From Actinomycetota bacterium (GTDB lineage: Bacteria > Actinomycetota > Thermoleophilia > Gaiellales > Gaiellaceae): 64,000 nt of DNA. Where the stretch lies: contig PLBK01000015.1 of NCBI GenBank assembly GCA_003134505.1, positions 71,276 to 135,275 on the forward strand, given 5' to 3'. Under the pieces are notes generated by a model that was given only the letters and a program-made list of their open reading frames with translations, searched no databases and was not told the DNA's origin. Below are positions 45,268-53,703 of this stretch, in pieces; within the stretch, counting starts at the first letter, position 1; the number at the start of each line of letters is the position of its first letter. Position numbers and translations under genes: made by a program.

Positions 45268-45710
45268 CCCGCGAGCGAGGCGTCGACGGTGATCTCGACG
45301 TTGCCCTCGAGCGCCTTCGAGACCGGGCAGTTGACCTTCGCACCGTCGGCTGCCTCCTTGAACGCCGCGGCGTCGACGCCCGGGACGTCGCCGCTCACGC
45401 GCAGCGCGATCTTGGTCAGGCGGAAGCCGGCGTCGGTCTTGTCGAACTCCGCGGTCGCGTGGGTCTCGAGGTGAGCCGCTGGGCTCCCGGCCTGCGCAAG
45501 CCCGTGTGAGAGCGCCATCGAGAAGCAGCCGGCGAGCGCGGCGGCGATCAGCTCCTCCGGGCTCGACCCGGCGGAGGCGTCCTCGGCGCGGGCACGCCAG
45601 CTCAGCGGGACCCCGCTGACGGCGCCGCTCCCGACCGAGACCGTTCCGGACCCGCTCATCAGGTCACCGTCCCACGTCGCCGATGCAGTGTGCTCAGCCG
45701 CCATGCTCAT
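45264..45710 (-). CDS. OsmC/Ohr-family protein
   Basis: MSMAAEHTASATWDGDLMSGSGTVSVGSG...SPEELIAAALAGCFSMALSHGL...NCPVSKALEGNVEITVDA. Confidence 0.92.
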   Translation of the reverse strand: MSMAAEHTASATWDGDLMSGSGTVSVGSGAVSGVPLSWRARAEDASAGSSPEELIAAALAGCFSMALSHGLAQAGSPAAHLETHATAEFDKTDAGFRLTKIALRVSGDVPGVDAAAFKEAADGAKVNCPVSKALEGNVEITVDASLAG

Positions 45711-45774
45711 CCTCCTTGTCGTTGCTCGCCTGCGGCCGATAGTACTTGCGGCCCTTGAGGTGGTAGGGCACTTC
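45694..45774 (-). pseudogene. Severed native 3' end of rarA/mgsA (27 codons including stop)
   Basis: Minus frame: E VPYHLKGRKYYRPQASNDKEDEHGG stop; continues in frame from rarA codon 407 (SGTE) at 59431-59433 when the element is removed; carries the conserved RarA-type GRxYYRP motif. Confidence 0.85.
45766..45774. other. attL crossover (GGGCACT-TC)
   Basis: Left half of reconstructed attB plus central TC dinucleotide. Confidence 0.8.
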
Positions 45775-45852
45775 GGTATTGACTTCCCGCGCCATCTACG
45801 CGTACATGAGGCGTAGGGCGGATGGGCCGCCCCACGCCGCAAGGGAGGATAG

Positions 45853-47376
45853 ATGGCCACGTTCGACATCTACGTCAGGATCTCGGCCGAGGGTGATCGC
45901 TCGCCCGCCGAGGTTGCGGAGCAGCTCGATCTCTACGAGGCGACGTGCCGCGAGTGGGCTGAGCGGAACGGAATCGAGGTCGGGGAGGTGGCGCGTGAAT
46001 CGAACGTCTCGGGCGCAGCCAAGATCGATGAGCGCGAACTGGGGCACCTGATCCGGCGCGTCGAGGCCGGTGAGTCGGCGGGCATCCTGACGCCGTATCT
46101 CGATCGCTTCGGCCGCGACACCGTCGAAGGGTGCTTGGCGTATCGCCGGATCAAGCAGGCGAGCGGTCGGCTCGTGTGCGTCTCGGACGGCATCGACTCT
46201 GACCGGCCCGGCGACGAGACGATCTTCCAGGTGCGGATGGTCTTCGCCGAGGACTACCTGCGCCGGGTGAACGCGAACTTCCAGGCGCGCATCGACCGGG
46301 CCGCAGCGGCGGGCGCGTACCTCGCCGGGTGGCCGCCTGTCGGCTACGACCGCGATGCCGAGGGTCGGATCACGCCGAACGCGAAGGCGAAGCCGCTCGT
46401 GCGCGAGGCGTTCCGGCGACGGGCGGAAGGCGTGACCGCCGAGGCGATCCGCGACTACCTGCGAGAGAAGGGCAACGGCATCGAGACCCGCGACGAGCGG
46501 AAGCCCGAGGGCAAGAAAGCGCTGCGCCCGTTCGACAACATCTCGAAGGGCGGCGTACGGCACATGCTCGCGAACCGCGCTTACCTCGGCGAGTCTCGCG
46601 TGCGGACGGAGCGGAAGGGCGAGCCGCGCACGATCCTGAACGCGCATCCGCCAATCGTGACCGAGGACGAGTGGGAGCGGGCGCGGGCGGCGGGCGGCCT
46701 GTATCACCCGCGCAACGGCCGATGGGCTTCGCGCTCTCGGCTGCGCGGACTCGTGCAGTGCCCGAACGGCCATCGGATGAAGGTCGGGGCCTCCGGTCGG
46801 CGTCCTGGCCCCGAGCCTGCGCGAGCCGCCTACATCTGCACGCATGAGACCTGCAACGCGCGGGCAGCGATTCTCGCCGAGCCACTGGACGAGTTCATCG
46901 CCGGGCTGCTGCAGATGGCCGTCGTCACCGACGTGCCCGAGGTGATCGCGGTGCTGGCGGGCGACGATCGCTACCAGCGCGCCCTGACCGCCGTCGAGGC
47001 TGCGAGAACGGAGCTGGACGCGTACATCGAGACGGTGAAGGTCTCCGACGTGGGCCGCGACAGCTGGATCCGAGGCAAGGAAGCCCGACAGGCCGCGCTC
47101 GACGCCGCTCGTGCTGAGCTACGAGCGACTCCAGCCCCGACGCCGTTCAGGAAGGCTGCTCGCGGTAGGGCGATGACGTTCGAGGAGGCGCTGCCGGGTC
47201 TGGAGCGAGACGAGTTCGCCCGGTTCGTGGATCGTGTGGTCGTGAGGCCGGTGGGCCGGGGCAAGCGGGTGCCCTTCTACGAGCGGCTGGAGGTGTACTG
47301 GGTCGGGGCCGAGGATCCAGCTGACCTGTCGCTGGCGATCCCGACCGAAGAAGTGCTCTACGAGGTGGCGGCATGA
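45853..47376 (+). CDS. Large serine recombinase (resolvase N-terminus, recombinase, zinc-ribbon domains)
   Basis: FDIYVRISAEGDRS...AGILTPYLDRFGRDT...AAAGAYLAGWPPVGYDRDAEGRITPN...GGVRHMLANRAYLGESRV...GLVQCPNGHRMKV..CTHETCNARA. Confidence 0.95.
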   Translation: MATFDIYVRISAEGDRSPAEVAEQLDLYEATCREWAERNGIEVGEVARESNVSGAAKIDERELGHLIRRVEAGESAGILTPYLDRFGRDTVEGCLAYRRIKQASGRLVCVSDGIDSDRPGDETIFQVRMVFAEDYLRRVNANFQARIDRAAAAGAYLAGWPPVGYDRDAEGRITPNAKAKPLVREAFRRRAEGVTAEAIRDYLREKGNGIETRDERKPEGKKALRPFDNISKGGVRHMLANRAYLGESRVRTERKGEPRTILNAHPPIVTEDEWERARAAGGLYHPRNGRWASRSRLRGLVQCPNGHRMKVGASGRRPGPEPARAAYICTHETCNARAAILAEPLDEFIAGLLQMAVVTDVPEVIAVLAGDDRYQRALTAVEAARTELDAYIETVKVSDVGRDSWIRGKEARQAALDAARAELRATPAPTPFRKAARGRAMTFEEALPGLERDEFARFVDRVVVRPVGRGKRVPFYERLEVYWVGAEDPADLSLAIPTEEVLYEVAA

Positions 47377-47582
47377 GCGACGGACACCTCAGCCCGCTCC
47401 AGCGATGCTGGGTGCTGCTGGACGACCTGGAGGATCGCGTGCGCCGTGAAGGGCTTCAGGTGACCGCCGATGACCTGGCCCTGGCGAAGCGGTTCCTGAT
47501 GGAGCACGACGAGGAAGCCGATGCTGGGCGCTTTCCAGGCGGTGCGATGGGTGCCTCCTGGGGCGAGGGCAGCGTAGAGTAA
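47373..47582 (+). CDS. Small hypothetical protein, translationally coupled to integrase
   Basis: ATGA overlap with recombinase stop; 69 aa. Confidence 0.6.
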   Translation: MSDGHLSPLQRCWVLLDDLEDRVRREGLQVTADDLALAKRFLMEHDEEADAGRFPGGAMGASWGEGSVE

Positions 47583-47610
47583 AAGCCAGCCTCACTCCTC
47601 CTACAGGCTC

Positions 47611-47634
47611 CGCAGCTCGCTTCGGCGAGCTGCG
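47611..47634 (+). terminator. Strong hairpin CGCAGCTCGC-TTCG-GCGAGCTGCG
   Basis: 10-bp perfect stem with UUCG tetraloop after the integrase operon. Confidence 0.75.
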
Positions 47635-47710
47635 TCGTGTTGACGGATAACCGGTCAACTCGTGCAGAGCGAATGAGGCGGATAACCGTCACGGCAGATA
47701 CCCTGCGGGG

Positions 47711-48337
47711 ATGGCCGAGGGGATGCCGGAGCCGAGGTTCTCGACTCCAGAGGAGATCAGGCAGCTCCGAGAGGGGCGACTCCGCCAACAGCAGGCGGCG
47801 CGCGACGAGCAATGGCAGACGAGCGGCTGGGGCGCGGTAGGTGTCCGGTGGTGCAGCCGCTGCACGGAGAGGTTCGACGGCGCGGCTTACATCTTCGATG
47901 ATCCTTTCGGGCGGAGCTACCTCTGCGCGAAGTGCTTCAGGAAGGAGTGCAAGCGGGTGGAGCGGTTGCTCGCGAAGGTAGGAGGAACCGATGACGAGCC
48001 TGATGTCAGGAGGCGGCTTCGGACGCTGCACGACGCGGTGCCGCAGCCGTGCGTCGTCTGCGGGCGGCCGTTCGCCTGGGTCGGCGGTACGGGGCCTCGC
48101 GTGAAGCGGGACGAGAGCGTCGATCCCTTCGCGCTCTACTCGCTACCGCGTCCTCGCATCCATCTCTGCTCCGATGTCTGCCGCCGCGAGTGGCGCAACC
48201 GTAGGAGGCGCGTCCAGCACGCGGGCGGAGTCTGCGAGTGTGGCTGCGGCGAGTCGCTGCGCGGGATGCGCCGAGGCGCGAAGTACTTCTCGGGCGCGTG
48301 CAGGATGCGCGCTCTGAGGGCGCGGCGGGCGGCCTAG
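47711..48337 (+). CDS. Cys-rich multi zinc-finger hypothetical protein
   Basis: CSRC...CAKC; CVVC...CSDVC; CECGCG...C. Confidence 0.7.
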   Translation: MAEGMPEPRFSTPEEIRQLREGRLRQQQAARDEQWQTSGWGAVGVRWCSRCTERFDGAAYIFDDPFGRSYLCAKCFRKECKRVERLLAKVGGTDDEPDVRRRLRTLHDAVPQPCVVCGRPFAWVGGTGPRVKRDESVDPFALYSLPRPRIHLCSDVCRREWRNRRRRVQHAGGVCECGCGESLRGMRRGAKYFSGACRMRALRARRAA

Positions 48338-48663
48338 ATGATCGGCTTGAAGATCGGGATCACGTAGACGACGTTCGAGCCGTCCTCCGCGGGCACCCGC
48401 ACGTCCGCGACGTGGCGGGAGGTCTCGGGTGGCGGTGGTGGGCGGCGCAAGCGCTCATGTCTGATGAGCACCGAGGCGCTTCTCCTACGGATGTCGGCGC
48501 GGGGATTCTGCAGCAGCTCGTGAAGGACTTCCACGGCGACCTCACCGCCATGCCGAGCGAGCGATTCCGCCGCGCGCAACCTCTCCATCGGCGACTTCGA
48601 CTGAAGTTGCAGGCGGAGGACGGCGAGGGCGGCCGACTCAGGGGCGGGCTGGCTCTCGCTCAC
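48334..48663 (-). CDS. Small helical protein, HEAT-repeat-like
   Basis: SPMERLRAAESLARHGGEVAVEVLHELLQNPRADIRRRSASVLIRH. Confidence 0.6.
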   Translation of the reverse strand: MSESQPAPESAALAVLRLQLQSKSPMERLRAAESLARHGGEVAVEVLHELLQNPRADIRRRSASVLIRHERLRRPPPPPETSRHVADVRVPAEDGSNVVYVIPIFKPII

Positions 48664-49208
48664 CAGAACTGCAACCTGCCGACCGTGGCCAGCTCCACCT
48701 GTGGCTCGGCGTCCGGCTCGCGGCGGCCGGACGGATCGTGCGGAACCGTGGAGCCAAGGCGCGTGCGCTCACGGCGGTGGCCGTTGAGGGCGCGGCGCTC
48801 ATACTCTTCGGGGCTGATCCGGCCAAGGTCACGGTCTCGCATGTTCAAGAACTGGATGAAGCCTCGGTCGCCTGAGAGCAGCTCCTCCGTGACGGGCGGC
48901 CGATGCGACTTCGGCAGCGGGCCGTGCGCGGGCTGGCCAGGCTCGCGGTAGTCGGGATCGCCGCGAGCGACCCTCCGATTTCGCTCGACGGCTCGCTGGG
49001 TACCTTCGGCCTGGGCAAGCCTCGCTGCGTCCTCGGCCTCGCGCGGCTCGACCACCTGCTCGCGGTAGCGCTTGATCTTCGCGGCGGTGACGGAGCGGCT
49101 CAGCCCGAGCTGCGCGCCAACGGCCCTCACCGACTTCAGCCTGAGCCAAAGCCGATAGGCGTCCTCGTCCTCGATGCCCTTCGGCGCGAATTGAGCCTCA
49201 CGATCCAT
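48660..49208 (-). CDS. HTH-containing phage-like protein, coupled to HEAT-like gene
   Basis: RLKSVRAVGAQLGLSRSVTAAKIKRYREQV (helix-turn-helix-like); ATGA overlap with 48663 start. Confidence 0.6.
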   Translation of the reverse strand: MDREAQFAPKGIEDEDAYRLWLRLKSVRAVGAQLGLSRSVTAAKIKRYREQVVEPREAEDAARLAQAEGTQRAVERNRRVARGDPDYREPGQPAHGPLPKSHRPPVTEELLSGDRGFIQFLNMRDRDLGRISPEEYERRALNGHRRERTRLGSTVPHDPSGRREPDAEPQVELATVGRLQFW

Positions 49209-49633
49209 GCCATGAACATAGCTCCATCGTCCGGCCCGTCCTGGGTCGCCGAGGCGGCCGAGGAGCCGGAGCGTCCCGCCCGCCCACGGCCTCCGTCCCG
49301 GCCCACGTCGGCCACGTAGCGATCGAGCGGCCCCACCGGCCCAGGAGGCGCTTTCCGACCACACGAGCCGCTACAGGGCCTCGGGCCTCAGGAGGCCGCG
49401 GAATCGGCCGCGAGAACTTCCTTTCCCCTGCACACGAGCTATTCCGGGTCGGACATAGCCAAGTAGGGCAGGTAGGGATGCCGATTCAGGCCGCCAACCG
49501 AGCCGATCGAGGCCAGCTGCCCGGCAGTGACGCAGGCGCATCGCGGAGGCGGTCGAGAGGGCGGCGGGCGGAATCCCCTCGCCGGACTAGCTCGCTGATC
49601 TGCCGATTTGCAGATCTTCCGGCTTGACCTTGT

Positions 49634-49760
49634 CGGCCCTCGTCGGCCCTCGCTTTTCGGCCCTTCCCGGCCCTTCGCGGCCCTTTCCCGACCCACTGTT
49701 CATGCGGTGTCGGCCCTTGTCGGCCCTGACCGGCCCTCTCCGGGGCACCTTGTCGGCCCT
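49634..49760. repeat. Direct-repeat (iteron-like) array, 9 x CGGCCCT
   Basis: Copies begin at 49634, 49644, 49658, 49668, 49678, 49711, 49721, 49731, 49754; dominant spacing 10 bp; intergenic between divergent genes. Confidence 0.8.
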
Positions 49761-49768
49761 TTCTCGTA

Positions 49769-49787
49769 GGGGCTACGTAGTAGCCCC
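49769..49787. repeat. Perfect inverted repeat GGGGCTAC-GTA-GTAGCCCC
   Basis: 8-bp arms, 3-nt spacer, 9 bp after the repeat array. Confidence 0.7.
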
Positions 49788-49861
49788 GAGGGCCGGGAAG
49801 CCGGGCCGGGGCCGTGGCCGTCCTGTCGGTGGAACGAGATAAGCAGCTAAACTGTATCTCG

Positions 49862-50158
49862 ATGCCGCCTCGCCCGACCACCGCTCCGACGTTCCCGCCC
49901 GAGCTTGGCCCGCTGCCTCCGCCTGGCCCGATCGACGGCCTGCCGCGCCCGGCGAGCTTTCGCGTCGGCTCCGCCTCCACCCACGGCATCGTCTCCACGT
50001 ACTCGCGCGGCTGCCGTTGTCCGCACTGCACCTTCGCATGGCGCGAGTACCGCCGACCGCGAGTTCGAGCTTGGTCGCAACGGAAGGCGGCGGAGCGCAA
50101 GCTGGCCGAGGCCCGCCGTCTCGTCGCCGAGGCTGACCGGCAGGAAAGCGGCCAGTGA
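49862..50158 (+). CDS. Small Cys-containing actinophage/plasmid-type protein
   Basis: HGIVSTYSRGCRCPHCTFAWREYRR (GCRC.xC-type motif). Confidence 0.65.
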   Translation: MPPRPTTAPTFPPELGPLPPPGPIDGLPRPASFRVGSASTHGIVSTYSRGCRCPHCTFAWREYRRPRVRAWSQRKAAERKLAEARRLVAEADRQESGQ

Positions 50159-51393
50159 CGTTCACGGCGGAGGAGGTCGAGCAGCAGCACGCGCTCGCGC
50201 ACCAGGCGCGGGCGGAGGCTCGTGCTGGGGCTGCGTTCGCGCAGGCTGCGGCCGAGGATCCGCTGCGGCTTCCCGACTTCTTCCCGCTGCTGCTCGCGGC
50301 CTACGACGATGAGCCGCTGACCGCCGAGGAGCAGGCGCAGCTTGCCGCCTACGAGAACGCGCTTGTCGAGGCAGAACGGCGGCGCGGCCTGCTCGGCCTG
50401 GTTGATCTCGCCGAGGTCATGCGCCACGGCTCGACCGAGCCGGAGATGCTCGTGCCCGACCTGCTCGTCCGGGGCCTGCACCACCTCATCTACGGCGCGA
50501 AGGAATCGGCGAAGACGTGGCTGCTGCTGTGGGCCGCCGCGCAGCTGCTCGTCCGAGGCGAGACCGTGCTGTGGGTGGACAAGGAGATGGGTCGAGGCTC
50601 GCTGGCAGACCGGCTGAAGACGCTCGCCGGGGCCGGGCGAGAGACGGCGATGGCGAACGTGGTCGAGGAGCACCTGGTCTACTGCGAGCACCCGACGATG
50701 GATCGGTCGGCCGAGTCGGTCGCGTTGTGGACGGCGCTGCTCCAGAACCGGCAGCCTGCCCTCGTCATCATCGATGCGCAGACTGAGGTGCTGGCCGACG
50801 CCGGGTTGAACGAGAACATCGGCACCGACGTGGAGCGATGGATGCAGTCGTACCTCACTCCTGCGCGACGGCTCGGCGTGACGACGGTCTTCCTCGATCA
50901 CACGCCGCTCGACTCGTCCGGTCGCGCCGTCTCGTCTCGTCAGAAGGGCGCGGCGGCAAAAGTCGAGCTTGAGGTCGTGAAGACGGCTCACTTCGACCGC
51001 GACACGGTCGGCCTCGTCACCGTCACGCGCAACAAGAACACGGTCTCCGCTCCGATCCCCGAGACGCAGGGCTTCCGCATCGGCGGCACTCCCTTCGTGC
51101 TGGAGCCGTCCGAGCTGCTGCTGCCGGGCGCAGCTGCGACGGCGGCCGGGGCCTACCTGCGAGTGCGGTCGGACATCCGGCTCCTGATCCAGCGCGCCGA
51201 GGAGCCACTCACGAAGTCGCAGATCACCGACTCGATCTCGGGCAAGGACTCGATCAAGCGCCGTGCGCTTGCCGACCTGGCGGGCGACCCGACCGAGCCG
51301 GTCGAGGCTCGTCCAGGCTCTCGCGTCGGATCGCTTCTTTACTCGTGGACGGGCGAGCCAGCGCCCGAGCCGCTGCCGGAGCCGGTCATCTGA
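50155..51393 (+). CDS. RepA/RecA-like AAA ATPase (replicative helicase-type)
   Basis: LIYGAKESAKTWLLLWAAAQLLVRGETVLWVDKEMGRGSLADRL (Walker A variant), ALVIIDAQ (Walker B), TTVFLDHTPLDSSGRA. Confidence 0.8.
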   Translation: MTFTAEEVEQQHALAHQARAEARAGAAFAQAAAEDPLRLPDFFPLLLAAYDDEPLTAEEQAQLAAYENALVEAERRRGLLGLVDLAEVMRHGSTEPEMLVPDLLVRGLHHLIYGAKESAKTWLLLWAAAQLLVRGETVLWVDKEMGRGSLADRLKTLAGAGRETAMANVVEEHLVYCEHPTMDRSAESVALWTALLQNRQPALVIIDAQTEVLADAGLNENIGTDVERWMQSYLTPARRLGVTTVFLDHTPLDSSGRAVSSRQKGAAAKVELEVVKTAHFDRDTVGLVTVTRNKNTVSAPIPETQGFRIGGTPFVLEPSELLLPGAAATAAGAYLRVRSDIRLLIQRAEEPLTKSQITDSISGKDSIKRRALADLAGDPTEPVEARPGSRVGSLLYSWTGEPAPEPLPEPVI

Positions 51394-51509
51394 TGCAACC
51401 CGTCATCACGCACGGCCTGGCGCTCCCGGCCTGACGTAGTTCCCGCAAAACGCGACAGACCGGGGACGACTGCCGACGATCACCGGCGTTTCTTATCCAG
51501 GGGTGAGAT

Positions 51510-52154
51510 TTACGCTGCCGGTGCGGGGCTGGGCGCGTCGGCTGCCCCGTTGCTGCGCCGGTAGATGAGGGCGCTCACGATCAGCGTCCAGACGGCGAGC
51601 GCGAAGAGCGTGAGCCAGCCGATCGGCGTGAGCGCCACGACTCCCAACACGATCGAGACCCAGCCAAGCCAGCGCGGCAACAGCCGGGAACGCTCGATCG
51701 CGAGACCGCTTGCCATGTACACCACGCCCAGTCCAGCGAGTAAAGCGCCCGTTGCCAGGTCGCTTTGGATCACGTTCAACGCCTGCGCTGCCCCCGATGT
51801 CAACTTCGCGGGAACGTCAGCAAGCGCGAACAAGCTCCCCGCAGCGAGTGCGCCAGCCGCGGCGAACAGCACGCCTCCGGCAAGGGCGACGGCCGCGAGT
51901 CGTTCGGCCACGGCTGACTGGCGCAGATAGCCGCGCAGCGAGCCGAAAAAGAACAGGCCGAAGAACAAGCTCAGCGTTATCAGGTAGGCCGCAGCAGTCA
52001 GTCTGCCGTTGTGCGAGTGGTAGTAGGAGATCACCTTCAGCCCGCTGGAATCGCTGTTGGGCGTGTTCCCCGACAACACGAAACCGACCGCCAACAACAC
52101 CACGAACAGAACGCCCGCCACCAACGACCCCAGACGACCCCACCGATCCAGCAC
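51510..52154 (-). CDS. DUF4386-like membrane protein
   Basis: 6-TM pattern; GLKVISYYHSHNGRLTAAAYLITLSLFFGLFFFGSLRGYLR. Confidence 0.6.
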   Translation of the reverse strand: MLDRWGRLGSLVAGVLFVVLLAVGFVLSGNTPNSDSSGLKVISYYHSHNGRLTAAAYLITLSLFFGLFFFGSLRGYLRQSAVAERLAAVALAGGVLFAAAGALAAGSLFALADVPAKLTSGAAQALNVIQSDLATGALLAGLGVVYMASGLAIERSRLLPRWLGWVSIVLGVVALTPIGWLTLFALAVWTLIVSALIYRRSNGAADAPSPAPAA

Positions 52155-52525
52155 GCGCCGACCCTAACACTCCGACTCGAAAGCAACAAGACCAAGCAGA
52201 GGAGTTGCGGAACCCGGTCGAAGGGCCGCCAACTCCACCGGTCTGACACGTCCGTGCAATTGGGGCGTCCGGTTTCGGTTGCCGGCCTTCCACCAGATCG
52301 CGTCATCCGGCCGCCGAAGCAGCAAAGGCCGGTGGCGGTCACCGGCCCTCGCGCGAACGACCGTCGACAGGATCGCCGAGCGCATCACCGTCCAGTGGCT
52401 GCTCGGCGCTGCGGAGGGAGGACTCAGGCGCGGGAACCGGCTGAAGCCACTCGTGACGGCCGTGTCATCTCGCGTTCCGGCTTTATGGCCCGCGCCCTAC
52501 AGCGACTCTACCGCGACGAGTCACT

Positions 52526-52547
52526 ACAAGTGACCTAGGTCACTTGT
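52526..52547. promoter_or_regulatory. 22-bp perfect palindrome ACAAGTGACCTAGGTCACTTGT
   Basis: Perfect dyad 30 bp upstream of the 52577 GTG start. Confidence 0.75.
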
Positions 52548-52576
52548 TCCGGGGCACGGCGGTACAGTCGTGTGAT

Positions 52577-52981
52577 GTGAACAGCTACGAGAAAAGGCTC
52601 TCCGAGATCGACGCCTTGGTCAAGGCCTTGCGCGGTCTCGGCCACACGGACGACGAGATCGTCGTTGAGCTGCGGAAGCATCTCCCCGGCCTCGCTGAGA
52701 AGCCGCCGCGCACCCTCGGCGAGCACATCCAGAAGTCGCTCATGAATCCCGGTACGCCGGTCATCTTCACGGACGGCCCTCGGGGAGACGGCGGCTCCGC
52801 CCACCATGAGATGACCGAGAAGACGCGCGGCGCACGCGCCAAGCGGGACGAGGACGATTCGGCTGAGGCGACGCGCAAGAGCGCACGCCGGGCAGAGGTC
52901 TCGGGCGCGCAGAGCATCATCGCGAAGGCGATCCGCGAGCCGGGCAAGGCGCACGTCCTCGGCGACGGGTACGCCTCATGA
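52577..52981 (+). CDS. Hypothetical protein
   Basis: VNSYEKRLSEIDALVKALRGLGHTDDEIVVELRKHLPG...; GTG start; first gene of a coupled array. Confidence 0.65.
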   Translation: MNSYEKRLSEIDALVKALRGLGHTDDEIVVELRKHLPGLAEKPPRTLGEHIQKSLMNPGTPVIFTDGPRGDGGSAHHEMTEKTRGARAKRDEDDSAEATRKSARRAEVSGAQSIIAKAIREPGKAHVLGDGYAS

Positions 52982-53100
52982 CCACGGCATCACGCGGTCT
53001 CGTCCGCCTGACCAAGTTCTGGAACGGCCAGCACCTGACCTGCTTCGTCCACGAGGCTGAGGTCGCCGAGCGTCTAGCTCGCGGCTGGAGGCGGGCATGA
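52978..53100 (+). CDS. Small hypothetical protein (40 aa)
   Basis: MTTASRGLVRLTKFWNGQHLTCFVHEAEVAERLARGWRRA; ATGA overlaps on both sides. Confidence 0.55.
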   Translation: MTTASRGLVRLTKFWNGQHLTCFVHEAEVAERLARGWRRA

Positions 53101-53702
53101 GCACGGCCCTGCGCGAGCGGGACGCTGTCGCGGTCGGATTTGACCACTCGAAGAACCTCTCGGAGGGCATGGAGTACGTCGAGGAGAACGGCATCACGAG
53201 CTGGCGCGAGATCGAAGGCTGGACTCCGCCCGAGCCGGAAGACGAGATCGAGCTGGACGTGATCCAGAACGACTGGCAGGAGCCGGGGCGGGACGAGCTG
53301 CTGGTCGCTGACCCGTACGCTGATCTTCCCGCCGAGAGCCGGCGACTTCATGAACGACAGCACGAGCTGACCACGCTCGCCGAGACCGTCTCCCTCTCGA
53401 AGCGGGCGCAGGCTGAGCTGGCCTCGATCCCCGTGAAGATCGCTGCGTTCCACAAGCAGGACGACGAGGCCCGCGCCGAGCGCGAGCGTCTGGGCGCCGA
53501 GCTGGGCGAGGCGCGCGAGCGGATCCTCACCGAGACATGGATTCCGGCTGCCGAACGATTCTGCGAGGCGAACGACCAACTGCGTGCGATCGACATCACG
53601 GCGCAGCGCCAGGGCGTCCGCCCGACTGGATCGGAGCGACCCGAGGTGCGCGCTCAGCACGATCACGATTTCCGTCTTCTACTGGCTCGACTCCGAGGCT
53701 GA
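53097..53702 (+). CDS. Coiled-coil hypothetical protein
   Basis: Glu/Arg-rich helical centre; coupled to upstream ORF. Confidence 0.6.
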   Translation: MSTALRERDAVAVGFDHSKNLSEGMEYVEENGITSWREIEGWTPPEPEDEIELDVIQNDWQEPGRDELLVADPYADLPAESRRLHERQHELTTLAETVSLSKRAQAELASIPVKIAAFHKQDDEARAERERLGAELGEARERILTETWIPAAERFCEANDQLRAIDITAQRQGVRPTGSERPEVRAQHDHDFRLLLARLRG

Positions 53703-53703
53703 C

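Noticed and set aside
45264-45869. N-terminally extended OsmC starting at 45869
   Set aside because: The extension runs through the rarA 3' remnant and across attL; ATG at 45710 with AAGGAGG upstream is a better start and gives the normal family length.
49634-49760. CGGCCCT array as a CRISPR array
   Set aside because: Repeat units are 7 bp with 3-26 bp spacing, far from CRISPR repeat/spacer sizes, and no cas genes are in the window.
49486-50991. 501-aa minus-strand ORF spanning the repeat array
   Set aside because: Overlaps two supported plus-strand genes (49862-50158, 50155-51393); the translated array gives low-complexity GRQGPxR peptides.
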